This document shows, in pieces, positions 1 through 8,923 of a stretch of DNA of 64,000 bases (position 1 is the first letter of the stretch; each line of letters begins with the position of its first letter). The notes beneath the pieces were generated by a model. The model had not been told where the DNA came from and searched no databases. It was given only the letters and a program-made list of their open reading frames with translations. Source of the DNA: Paraburkholderia rhynchosiae. GTDB taxonomy: Bacteria; Pseudomonadota; Gammaproteobacteria; Burkholderiales; Burkholderiaceae. The position numbers and the translations under genes were made by a program. The stretch lies in the NCBI RefSeq assembly GCF_002879865.1, contig NZ_PNXY01000001.1, positions 463,308 through 527,307 on the forward strand. The letters are read 5' to 3'.

Positions 1-1554
1 AGCCGCTGGCTGCCGTCGCTCGTGTGGGTGATTCCTCTGATCGCCGCGCTAATCGGCATTGCGCTCGTTATCAAATCGGTGACGGAAAAAGGCCCGACCA
101 TCACCATCAGCTTTATCAGCGCGGAAGGGCTCGAGCCCGGCAAAACGAAGGTCAAATACAAGGACGTCGACGTCGGCGCGGTGAAGTCCATTACGTTGTC
201 GAAAGATCTTTCGCACGTGCTCGTTCAGGTGCAACTGACGAAGGAAGGTGAAGACTTCGCGGTCAAGGATTCGCGCTTCTGGGTCGTGCGACCGCGCGTG
301 GGCGCGAGCGGCGTGTCGGGTCTCACGACGCTGCTCTCCGGCGCGTATATCGGCGCGGATGCCGGCCATTCGCCGGACAGCGAGAAGAACTTCGTCGGCC
401 TGGAAACGCCGCCGCCCATTACCGGCGGCCAGAAAGGTCACCAGTTCGTGCTGCATGGCGATTCGCTCGGCTCCATCGATATTGGTTCGCCGATTTTCTA
501 CCGCCGCGTGCAGGTCGGCCAGGTAGTCGGTTTCTCGCTCGACAAGGACGGCACCGGCGTGACCATGCAGGTGTTCGTGTCCGCGCCGTTCGACCAGTAC
601 GTCGGCACCAATTCGCGCTGGTGGCATGCGAGCGGCGTCGATCTGCGGCTCGATTCGAGCGGCTTCAAGCTGAACACGCAATCGCTTGCGACGGTGATCG
701 TCGGCGGCTTGTCGTTCCAGTCGCCGCCGGGCCAGGGCGTGGGCGCACAGGCGCCGAACAATATGACGTTCCGCTTGGGCTCCGATGAGGCCGACGCGAT
801 GCGCGAACCGGACGGCGAGCCGCTGCGAGTCGTGATGAACTTCAACCAGTCGCTGCGCGGGCTGTCGGTCGGCGCACCGGTCGACTTCCGCGGCATCGTG
901 CTCGGTCAGGTGACGAACATCGGCATCGACTACGATCCGAAAACGCGCAGCTTCACGATGCCCGTGACCATTAACCTGTACCCGGACCGCCTGGGCAAGC
1001 GCTTCCGCGAAACTGCGCCGGCGCCGGGCAGCCTCGCCGGTCAGAGTCTGCTGCAACAACTGGTCAAACACGGTCTGCGCGGCCAGTTGCGCACGGGCAA
1101 TCTGATCACGAGCCAGTTGTATGTGGCGCTCGACATCTTCCCGAAGGCGCCGCCGGCCACTGTCGACGTCGCAAACGATCCGCTCGAATTGCCGACGATT
1201 CCGAACACGCTCGACGAGTTGCAGCTCCAGGTCGCCGACATCGCGAAGAAGCTCGACAAGGTGCCGTTCGACCAGATCGGCAGCAACCTGAACAACGCGC
1301 TGAAGAATGCCGATCAGCTCTTCAAGCGCCTCGACACAGAAGTCGTGCCGCAAGCGCGCGACACGCTGACGGCGGCGAAACAGACGTTCGGCTCGGCACA
1401 GGCTACGTTGCAGCAGGACTCGCCGTTGCAGTCGGATGTGCATCAGGCGTTGCAAGAATTGACGCGCACGTTGCAGTCGCTCAATGCGCTGTCGGATTAT
1501 CTGGAGCGTCATCCGGAATCGTTGTTGCGTGGTAAAGCAGGAGATAAACCATGA
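1..1554 (+). CDS. pqiB: PqiB, MCE-domain lipid transport protein (5' end outside window)
   Basis: Reading frame open from base 1; 517 residues are visible and the N-terminus is cut off by the window edge. A membrane anchor lies at the very start (hydrophobic run around WVIPLIAALIGIALVI), followed by three MCE repeats: about residues 35-125, 150-245 (starting at GHQFVLHG) and 270-380 (starting at PLRVVMNF). A predicted helical, Gln/Leu-rich tail follows, which in E. coli PqiB forms a needle spanning the periplasm. Known role of the family: inner-membrane-anchored periplasmic tunnel moving lipids between membranes, working with PqiA and PqiC. The stop overlaps the start of the next gene by four bases (ATGA), so translation is probably coupled. 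E. coli PqiB is about 546 residues, so only a few tens of residues are missing. Confidence 0.95.
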   Translation, partial: SRWLPSLVWVIPLIAALIGIALVIKSVTEKGPTITISFISAEGLEPGKTKVKYKDVDVGAVKSITLSKDLSHVLVQVQLTKEGEDFAVKDSRFWVVRPRVGASGVSGLTTLLSGAYIGADAGHSPDSEKNFVGLETPPPITGGQKGHQFVLHGDSLGSIDIGSPIFYRRVQVGQVVGFSLDKDGTGVTMQVFVSAPFDQYVGTNSRWWHASGVDLRLDSSGFKLNTQSLATVIVGGLSFQSPPGQGVGAQAPNNMTFRLGSDEADAMREPDGEPLRVVMNFNQSLRGLSVGAPVDFRGIVLGQVTNIGIDYDPKTRSFTMPVTINLYPDRLGKRFRETAPAPGSLAGQSLLQQLVKHGLRGQLRTGNLITSQLYVALDIFPKAPPATVDVANDPLELPTIPNTLDELQLQVADIAKKLDKVPFDQIGSNLNNALKNADQLFKRLDTEVVPQARDTLTAAKQTFGSAQATLQQDSPLQSDVHQALQELTRTLQSLNALSDYLERHPESLLRGKAGDKP

Positions 1555-2297
1555 TGTTTGCCCGCCTTCCCCGGCTTTCGCGCCTGCCACGCGGCCTCGC
1601 GCGCGGCGCTGTCTATGCCGGCGCAGTCGCCGGAGTGTTTGCTCTCGCGGCGTGTTCGTCACCGAGCAGCCGGTTCTATACGTTGGGCGACGTGAGCGGC
1701 GGCGGATCGGCGGGGGTGTCGAGCGTGCGCACGTTAGCAGCGCCGGCGTGGCTAATCGAAGTCGCGCCCATCGACGTGCCGCCGCAAGTCGCGAAGACCC
1801 AGTTGGTCGTGCAAACGGGACCGACGCAGGTCAAGGTGCTCGAAGAGGACCGTTGGGCGTCGTTGCCTGGTGATGAGTTGCGGCGCGCGTTGTCCACGAG
1901 TCTCACGCAGCAGCTCAACACGATCGATGTTTACGGCACGGCTTATTCGGATACGACACCCGTGTATCGGGTCAGCGTGAATGTGCAGCGGTTTGAATCG
2001 TGGCCTGGGTCGCATGCACTGATCGATGCTGTGTGGAGCGTGCGGGCTGTTCGTAGTACCGCTGTCATGACTTGCCGGAGTGTGGTTAGCGAGCAGGTCG
2101 GGAGTGGGTATGACTCGCTTGTTGACGGGCATCGGAGGGCTTTGCAGCGGGTTTCTGCGCAGATTGCGGGGGCCTTGCAGGCTATGGCTGGTTCTTCTGC
2201 TGTTGCTTCTTCCGCTTCGCAGGCAGGCAAGGGCGTTGCTCGGGTGAGTGTGCCGGGTTGCCCTTCTGGTGAGGGTTCTTCTGTTGCTGGAGGGTAG
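1551..2297 (+). CDS. pqiC: PqiC-type outer-membrane lipoprotein (ABC-type transport auxiliary lipoprotein)
   Basis: 248 residues. The N-terminus is a lipoprotein signal: basic start, hydrophobic stretch, then lipobox LAAC with Cys at residue 35, followed by SSPSSRFYTLGD, the typical opening of the PqiC/YmbA (DUF330) family. The ATG overlaps the pqiB stop by four bases, fitting a pqi operon. Family role: outer-membrane partner of the PqiB tunnel. Oddity: the last third (from about base 1930) uses many T- and G-ending codons (tct, gtt, gct, ggt), unlike the C/G-ending usage of pqiB. The final 40 residues are Ser/Ala/Gly-rich and low in complexity. The compositional change continues into the repeat-bearing gap downstream. 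Confidence 0.88.
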   Translation: MMFARLPRLSRLPRGLARGAVYAGAVAGVFALAACSSPSSRFYTLGDVSGGGSAGVSSVRTLAAPAWLIEVAPIDVPPQVAKTQLVVQTGPTQVKVLEEDRWASLPGDELRRALSTSLTQQLNTIDVYGTAYSDTTPVYRVSVNVQRFESWPGSHALIDAVWSVRAVRSTAVMTCRSVVSEQVGSGYDSLVDGHRRALQRVSAQIAGALQAMAGSSAVASSASQAGKGVARVSVPGCPSGEGSSVAGG

Positions 2298-2773
2298 AGG
2301 TTTTTTGCCCTGCGGCGCTTTCGCGTTTGTTGGTTGTTGGCCTTTTCTTGAATTCGCGGTGATCTATTGGGGTTGCCCCTGTGCGGGGCTGCACTTACTT
2401 TCTTTGCGGCCGCAAAGAAAGTAAGCAAAGAAAGCGGCTCACACCGCCAGCTCATAAGCGGGTTCCCTGGTTTGCCGGACGTAGTGGCGCATCTGGAATC
2501 GGTGTTCTCGCGCATTCGACGCCGTGACAAGGCAGTCATGCCTCCCGCCTCGCGCAGTGCGCTCTCCGGAAAAATTCGCTGAAAACCGGCACTTATGTCT
2601 CGCGCCGCGGGGCCATCGTCTTCGCCTCGGCGAGGCGCCAAGTGCCTGTCCAGGGCAGAGCCTGGACCGCGATCAGTTCAAGAAAACGCCACCAACCCCG
2701 CACCAACAAAAAGCCCCTCGCCGACCGCGTACAATACGCCCTTATCCAACGCCTCCCGGCCTCGCGCACTCCC
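2298..2773. other. Gene-free gap with repeat-like sequence between pqiC and the methyltransferase gene
   Basis: 476 bases with no convincing gene. The left half keeps the G+T-rich composition of the end of pqiC and carries a short GGGG-TT-CCCC hairpin (near 2370) followed by the perfect palindrome at 2394-2425. The right half (about 2440-2700) is GC-rich and shows no gene. It looks like an interspersed intergenic element, but copy number cannot be judged from one window. The promoter of the downstream methyltransferase should lie near the right end. I see no clear -35/-10 pair. Confidence 0.5.
2394..2425. repeat. 32-nt perfect palindrome with NotI core
   Basis: Two 16-nt arms meet at GCGGCCGC (2406-2413). 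The arms read cttactttctttgcgg and its exact complement, with no mismatch and no loop. It could cruciform, or fold in RNA after opening of the central pairs. A partial copy of the right arm (gcaaagaaag) follows directly at 2425-2434. From memory, similar ACTTTCTTTG...CAAAGAAAGT elements are frequent between genes in Paraburkholderia, but I cannot verify this here. Confidence 0.85.
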
Positions 2774-4063
2774 ATGTCCTTCGATTTCTTCCTCCCTTGC
2801 CCACGCGGCCTTGAAGCCACGCTCGCGGCCGAACTCGCCGAAATTGCGGCAAAACATCTGAATGGCGCGCCCTTTACCGCCGGCTCGCAAGTGCCCGGCG
2901 GCGTGCATTTTCGCGGCGGCTGGGCGGCCGGTATGGCAGCCAATCTGCATTCGCGCATCGCGAGCCGCGTGCTGCTGAAGATCGCGCATCGTCCGTATCG
3001 GAGCGAGCAGGACATCTACGCGCTCGCCGTCGAGCAGCGTTGGGAGCAGTGGTTCTCCGCGAACGAGACGCTGCGCGTCGACGTCACCGCCATCAAATCG
3101 CCGCTGCGCAGCCTCGAATTCACGACGCTGCGCGTGAAGGACGCGATCTGCGACCGTCTGCGCGAAGTCAGCGGCGCGCGCCCGAACATCGACACCGCCA
3201 CGCCCGACGTCCGCGTGTTCGCGTTTCTCACCGCGACCGATTGCACGCTTTATCTCGACACCTCCGGCGACCCGCTCTTCAAGCGCGGCTGGCGTCTCGA
3301 CAAGGGCGCGGCGCCGCTGCGCGAAAACCTTGCGGCGGGCATCCTGCGTCTGACCGGCTGGAGCGCCGGCACACCGCTGTACGACCCGATGTGCGGCAGC
3401 GGCACGTTCCTCGCCGAAGCCGCGCAAGTCGCGCTGAACATTGCGCCTGGCGCGGAACGCAGCTTCGGCTTCGAAAGGCTCAAGCAGTACGACAGCAAAA
3501 CCTGGCAAACATTGAAGGCTGCTGCGCTCGACGCCAAACACGCCGCCCGCAACTCGCGCGCCGACCTGCAGATTTTCGGCAGCGATATTTCCGGCGACAT
3601 GCTCGATAAAGCGCGCGCGAATTTCCAGCGCGCGGGTTTGTCGTCGATTCCGCTCAAACAGGTCGACGCGCGCGGCATGACGCCGCCGAGTTCGGAGCCC
3701 GGCATTCTCGTCGCCAATCCGCCGTATGGCGAACGGATCGAAGTACGCGGGCGCAACGCGCGCGGCGAAGTCCGCGAGGGACGCAATCGCGACAATCGTG
3801 AAGACGACGGTTTTCGCCGCGCGCAAGAAGAAACGCCCGACAGCGAATTTTTCCAGTCGCTCGGCGATGCGCTCAAGCAGCGCTTCACCGGCTGGCACGC
3901 GTTCATCCTGACGTCGGATCGCAAGCTGCCTGGTCAGTTGCGTCTGCGGGAATCGACCAAGACGCCGCTCTTCAATGGCGCGCTCGAATGCAGGCTGTTC
4001 CGCTTCGATCTGATCGCGGGCAGCGTGCGCCAACGGCCGCAAAACGATACGCCCGCCGCTTGA
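2774..4063 (+). CDS. THUMP-domain class I SAM-dependent rRNA methyltransferase (RlmL N-part type)
   Basis: 429 residues from the ATG opening MSFDFFLPCPRGLE. This start is preferred over an in-frame upstream start because homologous enzymes begin with this motif and the upstream residues are not conserved-looking. An N-terminal THUMP-like RNA-binding part covers about residues 1-165. The Rossmann methyltransferase domain carries the SAM motif DPMCGSGTFLAEAAQ (about 195-210) and the catalytic NPPYGERI motif (about 315), characteristic of N2-guanine methyltransferases. E. coli RlmL is about 700 residues with a second methyltransferase; this protein matches only its N-terminal m2G2445-forming half. 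A charged Arg/Glu-rich insertion (about residues 325-350) follows NPPY. Target assignment is by family only. Confidence 0.88.
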   Translation: MSFDFFLPCPRGLEATLAAELAEIAAKHLNGAPFTAGSQVPGGVHFRGGWAAGMAANLHSRIASRVLLKIAHRPYRSEQDIYALAVEQRWEQWFSANETLRVDVTAIKSPLRSLEFTTLRVKDAICDRLREVSGARPNIDTATPDVRVFAFLTATDCTLYLDTSGDPLFKRGWRLDKGAAPLRENLAAGILRLTGWSAGTPLYDPMCGSGTFLAEAAQVALNIAPGAERSFGFERLKQYDSKTWQTLKAAALDAKHAARNSRADLQIFGSDISGDMLDKARANFQRAGLSSIPLKQVDARGMTPPSSEPGILVANPPYGERIEVRGRNARGEVREGRNRDNREDDGFRRAQEETPDSEFFQSLGDALKQRFTGWHAFILTSDRKLPGQLRLRESTKTPLFNGALECRLFRFDLIAGSVRQRPQNDTPAA

Positions 4064-4391
4064 ACGGGACCAACCACGGGCCGCTTTCCGGGCGTAAAGA
4101 CGTGAGTCGCGCAGCATTGCGCAAGCCGCCCGCGAAGGGCATATCGTGCGCTTGAGGCCCGAGCCCCCGCCCCACGTCGCTCCTGACGTAAAGCGTGACC
4201 ACAGGCGAGGAAGCACAACGAAAACCGCGGACACCGTTCCGCGGTTTTTTTTCGCCGTCTCATTCAGGCCGTACGGCCGAACCCTACTGCCACACCCTAC
4301 TGACACCACGCTGTCAGCAGCACCCCCGCACACTCCTTCTCACGCCATCCGGCGCCTTGTCCGGCTTATCCGCCATCCATAGGAGAGTGTC
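4064..4391. other. Gap holding a terminator and the VOC gene promoter region
   Basis: 328 bases without a supported gene. It contains the terminator at 4221-4252, a small inverted repeat ctgaca/tgtcag (4300-4305 and 4312-4317), and a purine-rich ribosome site (aggag, 4381-4385) ahead of the next gene. No convincing sigma-70 promoter could be picked by eye. Confidence 0.5.
4221..4252 (+). terminator. Rho-independent terminator after the methyltransferase gene
   Basis: Perfect 10-bp stem aaaaccgcgg / ccgcggtttt with an 8-nt loop (4231-4238), followed by four further T residues (4249-4252). It lies about 160 bases after the methyltransferase stop and would end that transcript. Confidence 0.9.
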
Positions 4392-4775
4392 ATGTCCGAA
4401 TCGTCGAAAGTTGTTGCATGGTTTGAAATTCCGTCCGTCGATTTCGATCGCGCCGTTCGCTTTTATGAAGCTGCGCTCGACGTCAAACTGAATCGCCAGG
4501 AAATCGGCGGTCAGCCGATCGCCCTGTTCGGCTACGAAGAACCAGCCACCGGCGGCGCGATCGTCCACAGCCCGTCGATGACACCGAAGGGCGACGGCGT
4601 GCTTGTCTATCTGAACGCGCGGCCGACAGTGGACGCCGCCCTCGCACGCATCGAAGAAGCCGGCGGCAAGACCGACGGCCCGGTCATCAAACTGCCGCAG
4701 GACATCGGCTATATCGCGTTCTTCACCGATACCGAAGGTAACCGCCTCGGCCTGCATTCGCGGACCAACGGTTAA
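4392..4775 (+). CDS. VOC-family (glyoxalase/bleomycin-resistance fold) protein
   Basis: 127 residues, preceded by a good aggag ribosome site. The sequence opens with WFEIPSVDFDRAVRFYEAALD, the typical first beta-alpha unit of a vicinal-oxygen-chelate module. The second unit ends IAFFTDTEGNRLGLHS with the usual Asp-Thr-Glu-Gly-Asn turn and a Glu/His-like metal position. The length fits a single two-module VOC protein. Members of this subgroup are usually uncharacterised, so substrate and metal use are unknown. It stands as a single gene after a terminator and ahead of a WYL-type regulator on the same strand, which may or may not control it. Confidence 0.82.
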   Translation: MSESSKVVAWFEIPSVDFDRAVRFYEAALDVKLNRQEIGGQPIALFGYEEPATGGAIVHSPSMTPKGDGVLVYLNARPTVDAALARIEEAGGKTDGPVIKLPQDIGYIAFFTDTEGNRLGLHSRTNG

Positions 4776-4908
4776 AGCGCAAGGCGGCGAGCATAGACGG
4801 CGCAACGCGCAACGCGCCCGCCGTTTGACCGCCAACCGCTGACCGGAGCGCGGCATGCGGCGCTATCATCGCGGGACTGTCCCCGTTCTTTTCTACAAGA
4901 CGCCCACG

Positions 4909-5595
4909 ATGACGCGCCGCGCCGACCGCCTGTTCCAGATCGCCGAACTGCTGCGCGGCCGGCGTCTGACCACCGCCCAACAACTCGCCGACTGGCTCAA
5001 CATTTCGCTGCGCACCGTCTATCGCGACGTGCGCGATCTGCAACTGTCAGGCGTGCCGATTGAAGGCGAGGCCGGCATCGGCTACCGGCTGAACCGCACG
5101 GCAAGCTTGCCGCCGCTCACCTTCACTGCCGACGAACTCGCGGCGCTCGCCGCCGGCGCGCGCATGCTCGAATCGTGGGGCGGCGCCGGATTTGCGAGCG
5201 GAGCGCGAGGCGCGCTTGCCAAGATTGCTTCGGCGATGCCCGCGGACAAGCGCGCGTCGATCGACAGACTCGCGATCTTCGCGCCGTCGTTCCATATCAG
5301 GAGTAATTTCTCGACGCAACTTGACACGCTGCATCGCGCAATCGACACACGGCACGCAGTGAGCTTCGCTTATACCGATGCCAACGGGGCCGCCACCGAG
5401 CGCCGTGTCTGGCCGCTCGCGCTCGCGTATTGGGGCGCGCGCTGGACGCTCGGCGCGTGGTGTGAATTGCGCGGCGACTTCCGCAATTTTGGGCTGGAGA
5501 GGATCCAGCAGCTCGAAGTGCGCGAACCGTATCCGGATCAGGAAGGCAGGCGTCTCGCGGACCTGTTGCGGCATGTGAACGCGAAGCCGCGTTAG
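4909..5595 (+). CDS. YafY-type transcriptional regulator (HTH_11 + WYL domain)
   Basis: 228 residues from ATG at 4909 (MTRRADRLFQIAELL). A longer in-frame start at 4855 adds 18 residues that do not look like the family. The N-terminal winged helix-turn-helix covers about residues 1-60 (LTTAQQLADWLNISLRTVYRDVRDL). The C-terminal WYL domain (about 135-215) contains the core RRVWPLALAYWGARWTLGAWC, where the usual Trp-Tyr-Leu is varied. Family role: DNA-binding regulators that sense small ligands or nucleic acids through WYL. It lies on the same strand as the VOC gene, 133 bases downstream. Its target is not evident. Confidence 0.85.
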   Translation: MTRRADRLFQIAELLRGRRLTTAQQLADWLNISLRTVYRDVRDLQLSGVPIEGEAGIGYRLNRTASLPPLTFTADELAALAAGARMLESWGGAGFASGARGALAKIASAMPADKRASIDRLAIFAPSFHIRSNFSTQLDTLHRAIDTRHAVSFAYTDANGAATERRVWPLALAYWGARWTLGAWCELRGDFRNFGLERIQQLEVREPYPDQEGRRLADLLRHVNAKPR

Positions 5596-5702
5596 AGACG
5601 CAGCGCGGGAAAGCGGCCGCCGGATTCCGCATCCGCGTTCAAGCTGCCAGCTCAGAGTCTCGCGGCCGCCGGCAAGGCAAGCCGCGAGCCCCTTGCACGT
5701 GC

Positions 5703-7157
5703 TCAGTCCACCGACTTCACCATATCCTCGATCACCTTCTTCGCGTCGCCGAACACCATCATCGTCTTGTCCATGTAGAACAGGTCGTTGTCGAGCCCGG
5801 CGTACCCCGCCGCCATCGAGCGTTTGTTCACAATGACAGTGCGCGCCTTATAAGCCTCGATGATCGGCATGCCCGCAATCGGCGACTTCGGATCGTTCTT
5901 CGCGGCCGGGTTCACCACGTCGTTCGCACCGAGCACCAGCACCACGTCGACCTGACCGAACTCGCCGTTGATGTCGTCCATCTCGAACACCATGTCGTAC
6001 GGCACTTCCGCTTCCGCGAGCAGCACGTTCATATGGCCAGGCATGCGTCCGGCCACCGGGTGAATCGCGTACTTCACCTCGATGCCCTTCTCCACCAGCT
6101 TGTCGGTCAGTTCCTTCAACGCATGCTGCGCACGCGCCACGGCCAACCCATAACCCGGCACGATCACCACGGTTTCGGCGTTGCCGAGCATGAACGATGC
6201 ATCATCAGCCGAACCGGATTTCACTGGACGCTGCTCCGCCGAGCCGCCCGCCGCCGCCGCGCCCGGCTCGTTGCCGAAGCCGCCGAGAATCACGTTGAAG
6301 AATGAACGGTTCATCGCGCGGCACATGATGTACGACAGGATCGCACCCGACGAGCCGACGAGCGACCCGGCGATGATCAGCATCGGATTGTTCAGCGAGA
6401 AGCCGATGCCCGCCGCCGCCCAGCCCGAGTACGAATTGAGCATCGACACGACCACCGGCATATCCGCGCCGCCGATCGGAATGATGATCAGCACGCCAAG
6501 CACGAACGCGATCACCGTCATGATGATGAACGGCAGCCACGACTGCGTGAAGAAGAAGATGATGCCGAAGCCGAGCATCGCGAGCGCGAGCATCAGGTTG
6601 ATCAGATGCTGACCCGCGTACACGACCGGCGCGCCCTGGAAGAGGCGAAACTTGTACTTGCCCGAGAGCTTGCCGAACGCGATCACCGAACCGCTAAAAG
6701 TAATCGCGCCGACGAACGTGCCGATAAACAGTTCGACGCGATTGCCGTAAGGCAGGAAGCCCGGCACCGGATACTCGGGATCGATAAGACCGAACGCGGC
6801 CGGCTCCGACACCACCGCATACGCGATGCAGACGGCGGCGAGACCGATCAGCGAGTGCATGGCCGCGACCAGTTCCGGCATCTTCGTCATCTCGACGCGC
6901 GCGGCGACAAACGCGCCGACCGTGCCGCCGATAATCAGCGCAACCAGCAGCAGACCCAGCCCCAAGCCAAGATTCGAGCCGAGCGCGTTGGCTTGCCTCG
7001 CGATCAGCGCGATGGTCGTGAGGATCGCAATCGCCATCCCAACCATGCCGAACGTATTGCCGATGCGCGCGGTCTTCGGATTCGACAGCCCCTTGAGCGC
7101 CTGGATGAAGCAGACCGACGCGACCAGATAAAGCAGCGTGACGACGTTCAGACTCAT
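5703..7157 (-). CDS. pntB: NAD(P) transhydrogenase subunit beta
   Basis: 484 residues; the ATG overlaps the TAA of pntA2 by one base (TAATG), so translation is coupled. About nine membrane helices fill residues 1-270 (for example TVGAFVAARVEMTKMPELVAAMHS, a conserved channel region). The C-terminal NADP-binding domain III runs from about 310 to the end, with VPGYGLAVARAQ, AIHPVAGRMPGHMNVLLAEA and GANDVVNPAA. Reaction: NADH + NADP+ coupled to inward proton flow gives NAD+ + NADPH. It is the last gene of a three-gene pnt operon. A GC-rich inverted repeat (5659-5666 / 5681-5688) sits between this gene and the convergent WYL gene, but it lacks a T tract. Confidence 0.97.
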   Translation of the reverse strand: MSLNVVTLLYLVASVCFIQALKGLSNPKTARIGNTFGMVGMAIAILTTIALIARQANALGSNLGLGLGLLLVALIIGGTVGAFVAARVEMTKMPELVAAMHSLIGLAAVCIAYAVVSEPAAFGLIDPEYPVPGFLPYGNRVELFIGTFVGAITFSGSVIAFGKLSGKYKFRLFQGAPVVYAGQHLINLMLALAMLGFGIIFFFTQSWLPFIIMTVIAFVLGVLIIIPIGGADMPVVVSMLNSYSGWAAAGIGFSLNNPMLIIAGSLVGSSGAILSYIMCRAMNRSFFNVILGGFGNEPGAAAAGGSAEQRPVKSGSADDASFMLGNAETVVIVPGYGLAVARAQHALKELTDKLVEKGIEVKYAIHPVAGRMPGHMNVLLAEAEVPYDMVFEMDDINGEFGQVDVVLVLGANDVVNPAAKNDPKSPIAGMPIIEAYKARTVIVNKRSMAAGYAGLDNDLFYMDKTMMVFGDAKKVIEDMVKSVD

Positions 7158-7486
7158 TACGCGTTCTCCTTCGTCTTGTCGGCGATGAGTTTCTTCGGCT
7201 CTTTCTTGCGGAACATCTCGAGCATCCGTCTTGTCACCAGAAAGCCGCCGAATACGTTGACCGCGGCGAGCGCGACGGCGAGCGTGCCGAAGAACTTGCC
7301 CGGTGCGCCCAGCGTGAGGCCGGTGGCCAGCATCGCGCCGACAATCACGATCGCCGAGATCGCGTTGGTCACCGCCATCAGCGGCGTGTGCAGCGCGGGG
7401 GTGACGTTCCAGACCACGTGGTAACCGACGTAGATCGCCAGCACAAAAATGATCAGGTTGATGACGGTGTGGTTGAGCACTTCCAT
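7157..7486 (-). CDS. pntA2: NAD(P) transhydrogenase subunit alpha part 2 (membrane part)
   Basis: 109 residues with three predicted membrane helices (about 8-30, 38-60 and 65-85) and a basic C-terminal tail. This corresponds to the membrane portion of E. coli PntA, here encoded as a separate polypeptide as in many alpha- and betaproteobacteria. It starts 26 bases after pntA1 and its stop overlaps the pntB start by one base. Together with pntB it forms the proton channel. Confidence 0.95.
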   Translation of the reverse strand: MEVLNHTVINLIIFVLAIYVGYHVVWNVTPALHTPLMAVTNAISAIVIVGAMLATGLTLGAPGKFFGTLAVALAAVNVFGGFLVTRRMLEMFRKKEPKKLIADKTKENA

Positions 7487-7512
7487 CGCCGTTTCTCCTA
7501 GGTGGATTCGTT

Positions 7513-8655
7513 TTATGCCTTGCGCGCGACTTCGCCGTCGCGGGCCAGCAGCGTGGCCGCGACGATATCGTCGGCGAGGTCGATGTTCAGCGTGCCTTCC
7601 TTCGTCACGATCAGCTTGAGGAAGTCGAGCAGGTTGCGTGCATACAGCGACGAGGCGTCGGCGGGCACCATCGAGGCGAGATTCGTATAGCCGACAATCG
7701 TCACGCCGTGCTTGACGACCACCTTGTCGGCTTCGGTGAGCGGACAGTTGCCGCCGCGCTGGCCTTCATACTCGGCACCGCGGCCAGCGGCGAGATCGAC
7801 CAGCACGGAGCCGGGTTTCATCGCCTGCACCGTTTCGACGGAGATCAGCGTCGGCGCCGCGCGGCCGGGAATCAGCGCGGTGGAGATCACGACGTCGGCC
7901 TGCTTCGCGCGCTCGTGGACCAGCGCCGACTGACGCGTGAGCCAGGACGGCGGCATAGGCCGCGCATAACCGCCCACACCTTGCGCGGCTTCGCGCTCCT
8001 CCTCGGTTTCGTAGGGCACGTCGAGGAATTTGGCGCCGAGCGATTCGATCTGCTCCTTCACGGCCGGGCGCACGTCCGAGGCTTCGATCACGGCGCCCAG
8101 ACGCTTGGCGGTCGCAATCGCCTGCAGGCCTGCCACGCCCGCCCCGAGAATCAGCACGCGGGCCGCTTTTACCGTGCCGGCCGCCGTCATCAGCATCGGC
8201 ATAAAGCGCGGATAGAGCGTGGCGGCCAGCAGCACCGCCTTGTATCCGGCGATGTTCGCCTGCGACGACAGCACGTCGAGGCTCTGGGCGCGCGTGGTTC
8301 TTGGCGCGGCTTCGAGCGCGAACGCGGTGACGCCGGCCGCGGCCAGCTTCGATGAGTTTTCGGTATTAAAAGGATCGAGCATGCCTACCAGCGTCGCGCC
8401 GCGTCTAAGCAGCGGCAGTTCGGCATCGGTTGGAGACTGAACCTTGAGGACGAGCTCGGCGCCGAAAGCAGTGGCCGCATCGACGATTTCCGCGCCGGCG
8501 GCTGTGAAGGCGTCGTCGGGAAAGCTTGCGCCGGTGCCGGCGCCGCTCTGGATGGTGACCCGATGGCCCTGGGCCACGTACTTTTTGACCGTTTCGGGCG
8601 TCGCGGCGACGCGGGTTTCGTGCGCGCGCGTCTCGGCTGGCACTCCGATGTGCAT
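7513..8655 (-). CDS. pntA1: NAD(P) transhydrogenase subunit alpha part 1 (NAD-binding)
   Basis: 380 residues from the ATG at 8655 ([20 protein letters not shown]). That start has a strong GAGGAGG ribosome site on the minus strand, so a start 23 codons upstream is rejected. It is an alanine-dehydrogenase/PntA-type NAD(H)-binding protein: N-terminal AlaDh/PNT domain (about 1-135) and Rossmann motif [22 protein letters not shown] (about 170). It has no membrane segment, which marks the split-alpha form. First gene of pntA1-pntA2-pntB. The 268-bp gap to divergent nudJ should hold both promoters. Confidence 0.96.
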   Translation of the reverse strand: MHIGVPAETRAHETRVAATPETVKKYVAQGHRVTIQSGAGTGASFPDDAFTAAGAEIVDAATAFGAELVLKVQSPTDAELPLLRRGATLVGMLDPFNTENSSKLAAAGVTAFALEAAPRTTRAQSLDVLSSQANIAGYKAVLLAATLYPRFMPMLMTAAGTVKAARVLILGAGVAGLQAIATAKRLGAVIEASDVRPAVKEQIESLGAKFLDVPYETEEEREAAQGVGGYARPMPPSWLTRQSALVHERAKQADVVISTALIPGRAAPTLISVETVQAMKPGSVLVDLAAGRGAEYEGQRGGNCPLTEADKVVVKHGVTIVGYTNLASMVPADASSLYARNLLDFLKLIVTKEGTLNIDLADDIVAATLLARDGEVARKA

Positions 8656-8923
8656 CGTTCTTCCTCCTCGACTTACTGTTTGACGACAGATTGGCCGACG
8701 AGGCACGCCGGCTTGCAGGTGCAACGGCTAACGCCTCACTTTACCCGAAACCTGGGGGACCGCAGAAATCGGGGACAATCCGGGGTTGCCGGCGGGCTAT
8801 GGTGTCGCGCAGTCAACCGCCGGTACCGAGGCGCCCTGAAGCCGCGCGCCGGAAGGGCGTCGCTCCGAAACCAGCCGCCCGCCTCCCGGCAGTCCGCGGC
8901 CATAAACGGTAAAATGCGCATCC

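Noticed and set aside
49..1662. Long minus-strand open frame opposite pqiB
   Set aside because: Arg/Gln-rich shadow of a GC-rich gene; pqiB has clear MCE domains on the other strand.
5659..5688. ctcgcggc/gccgcgag inverted repeat between the WYL gene and pntB
   Set aside because: Eight-bp stem with a 14-nt loop and no T tract; too weak to call a terminator.
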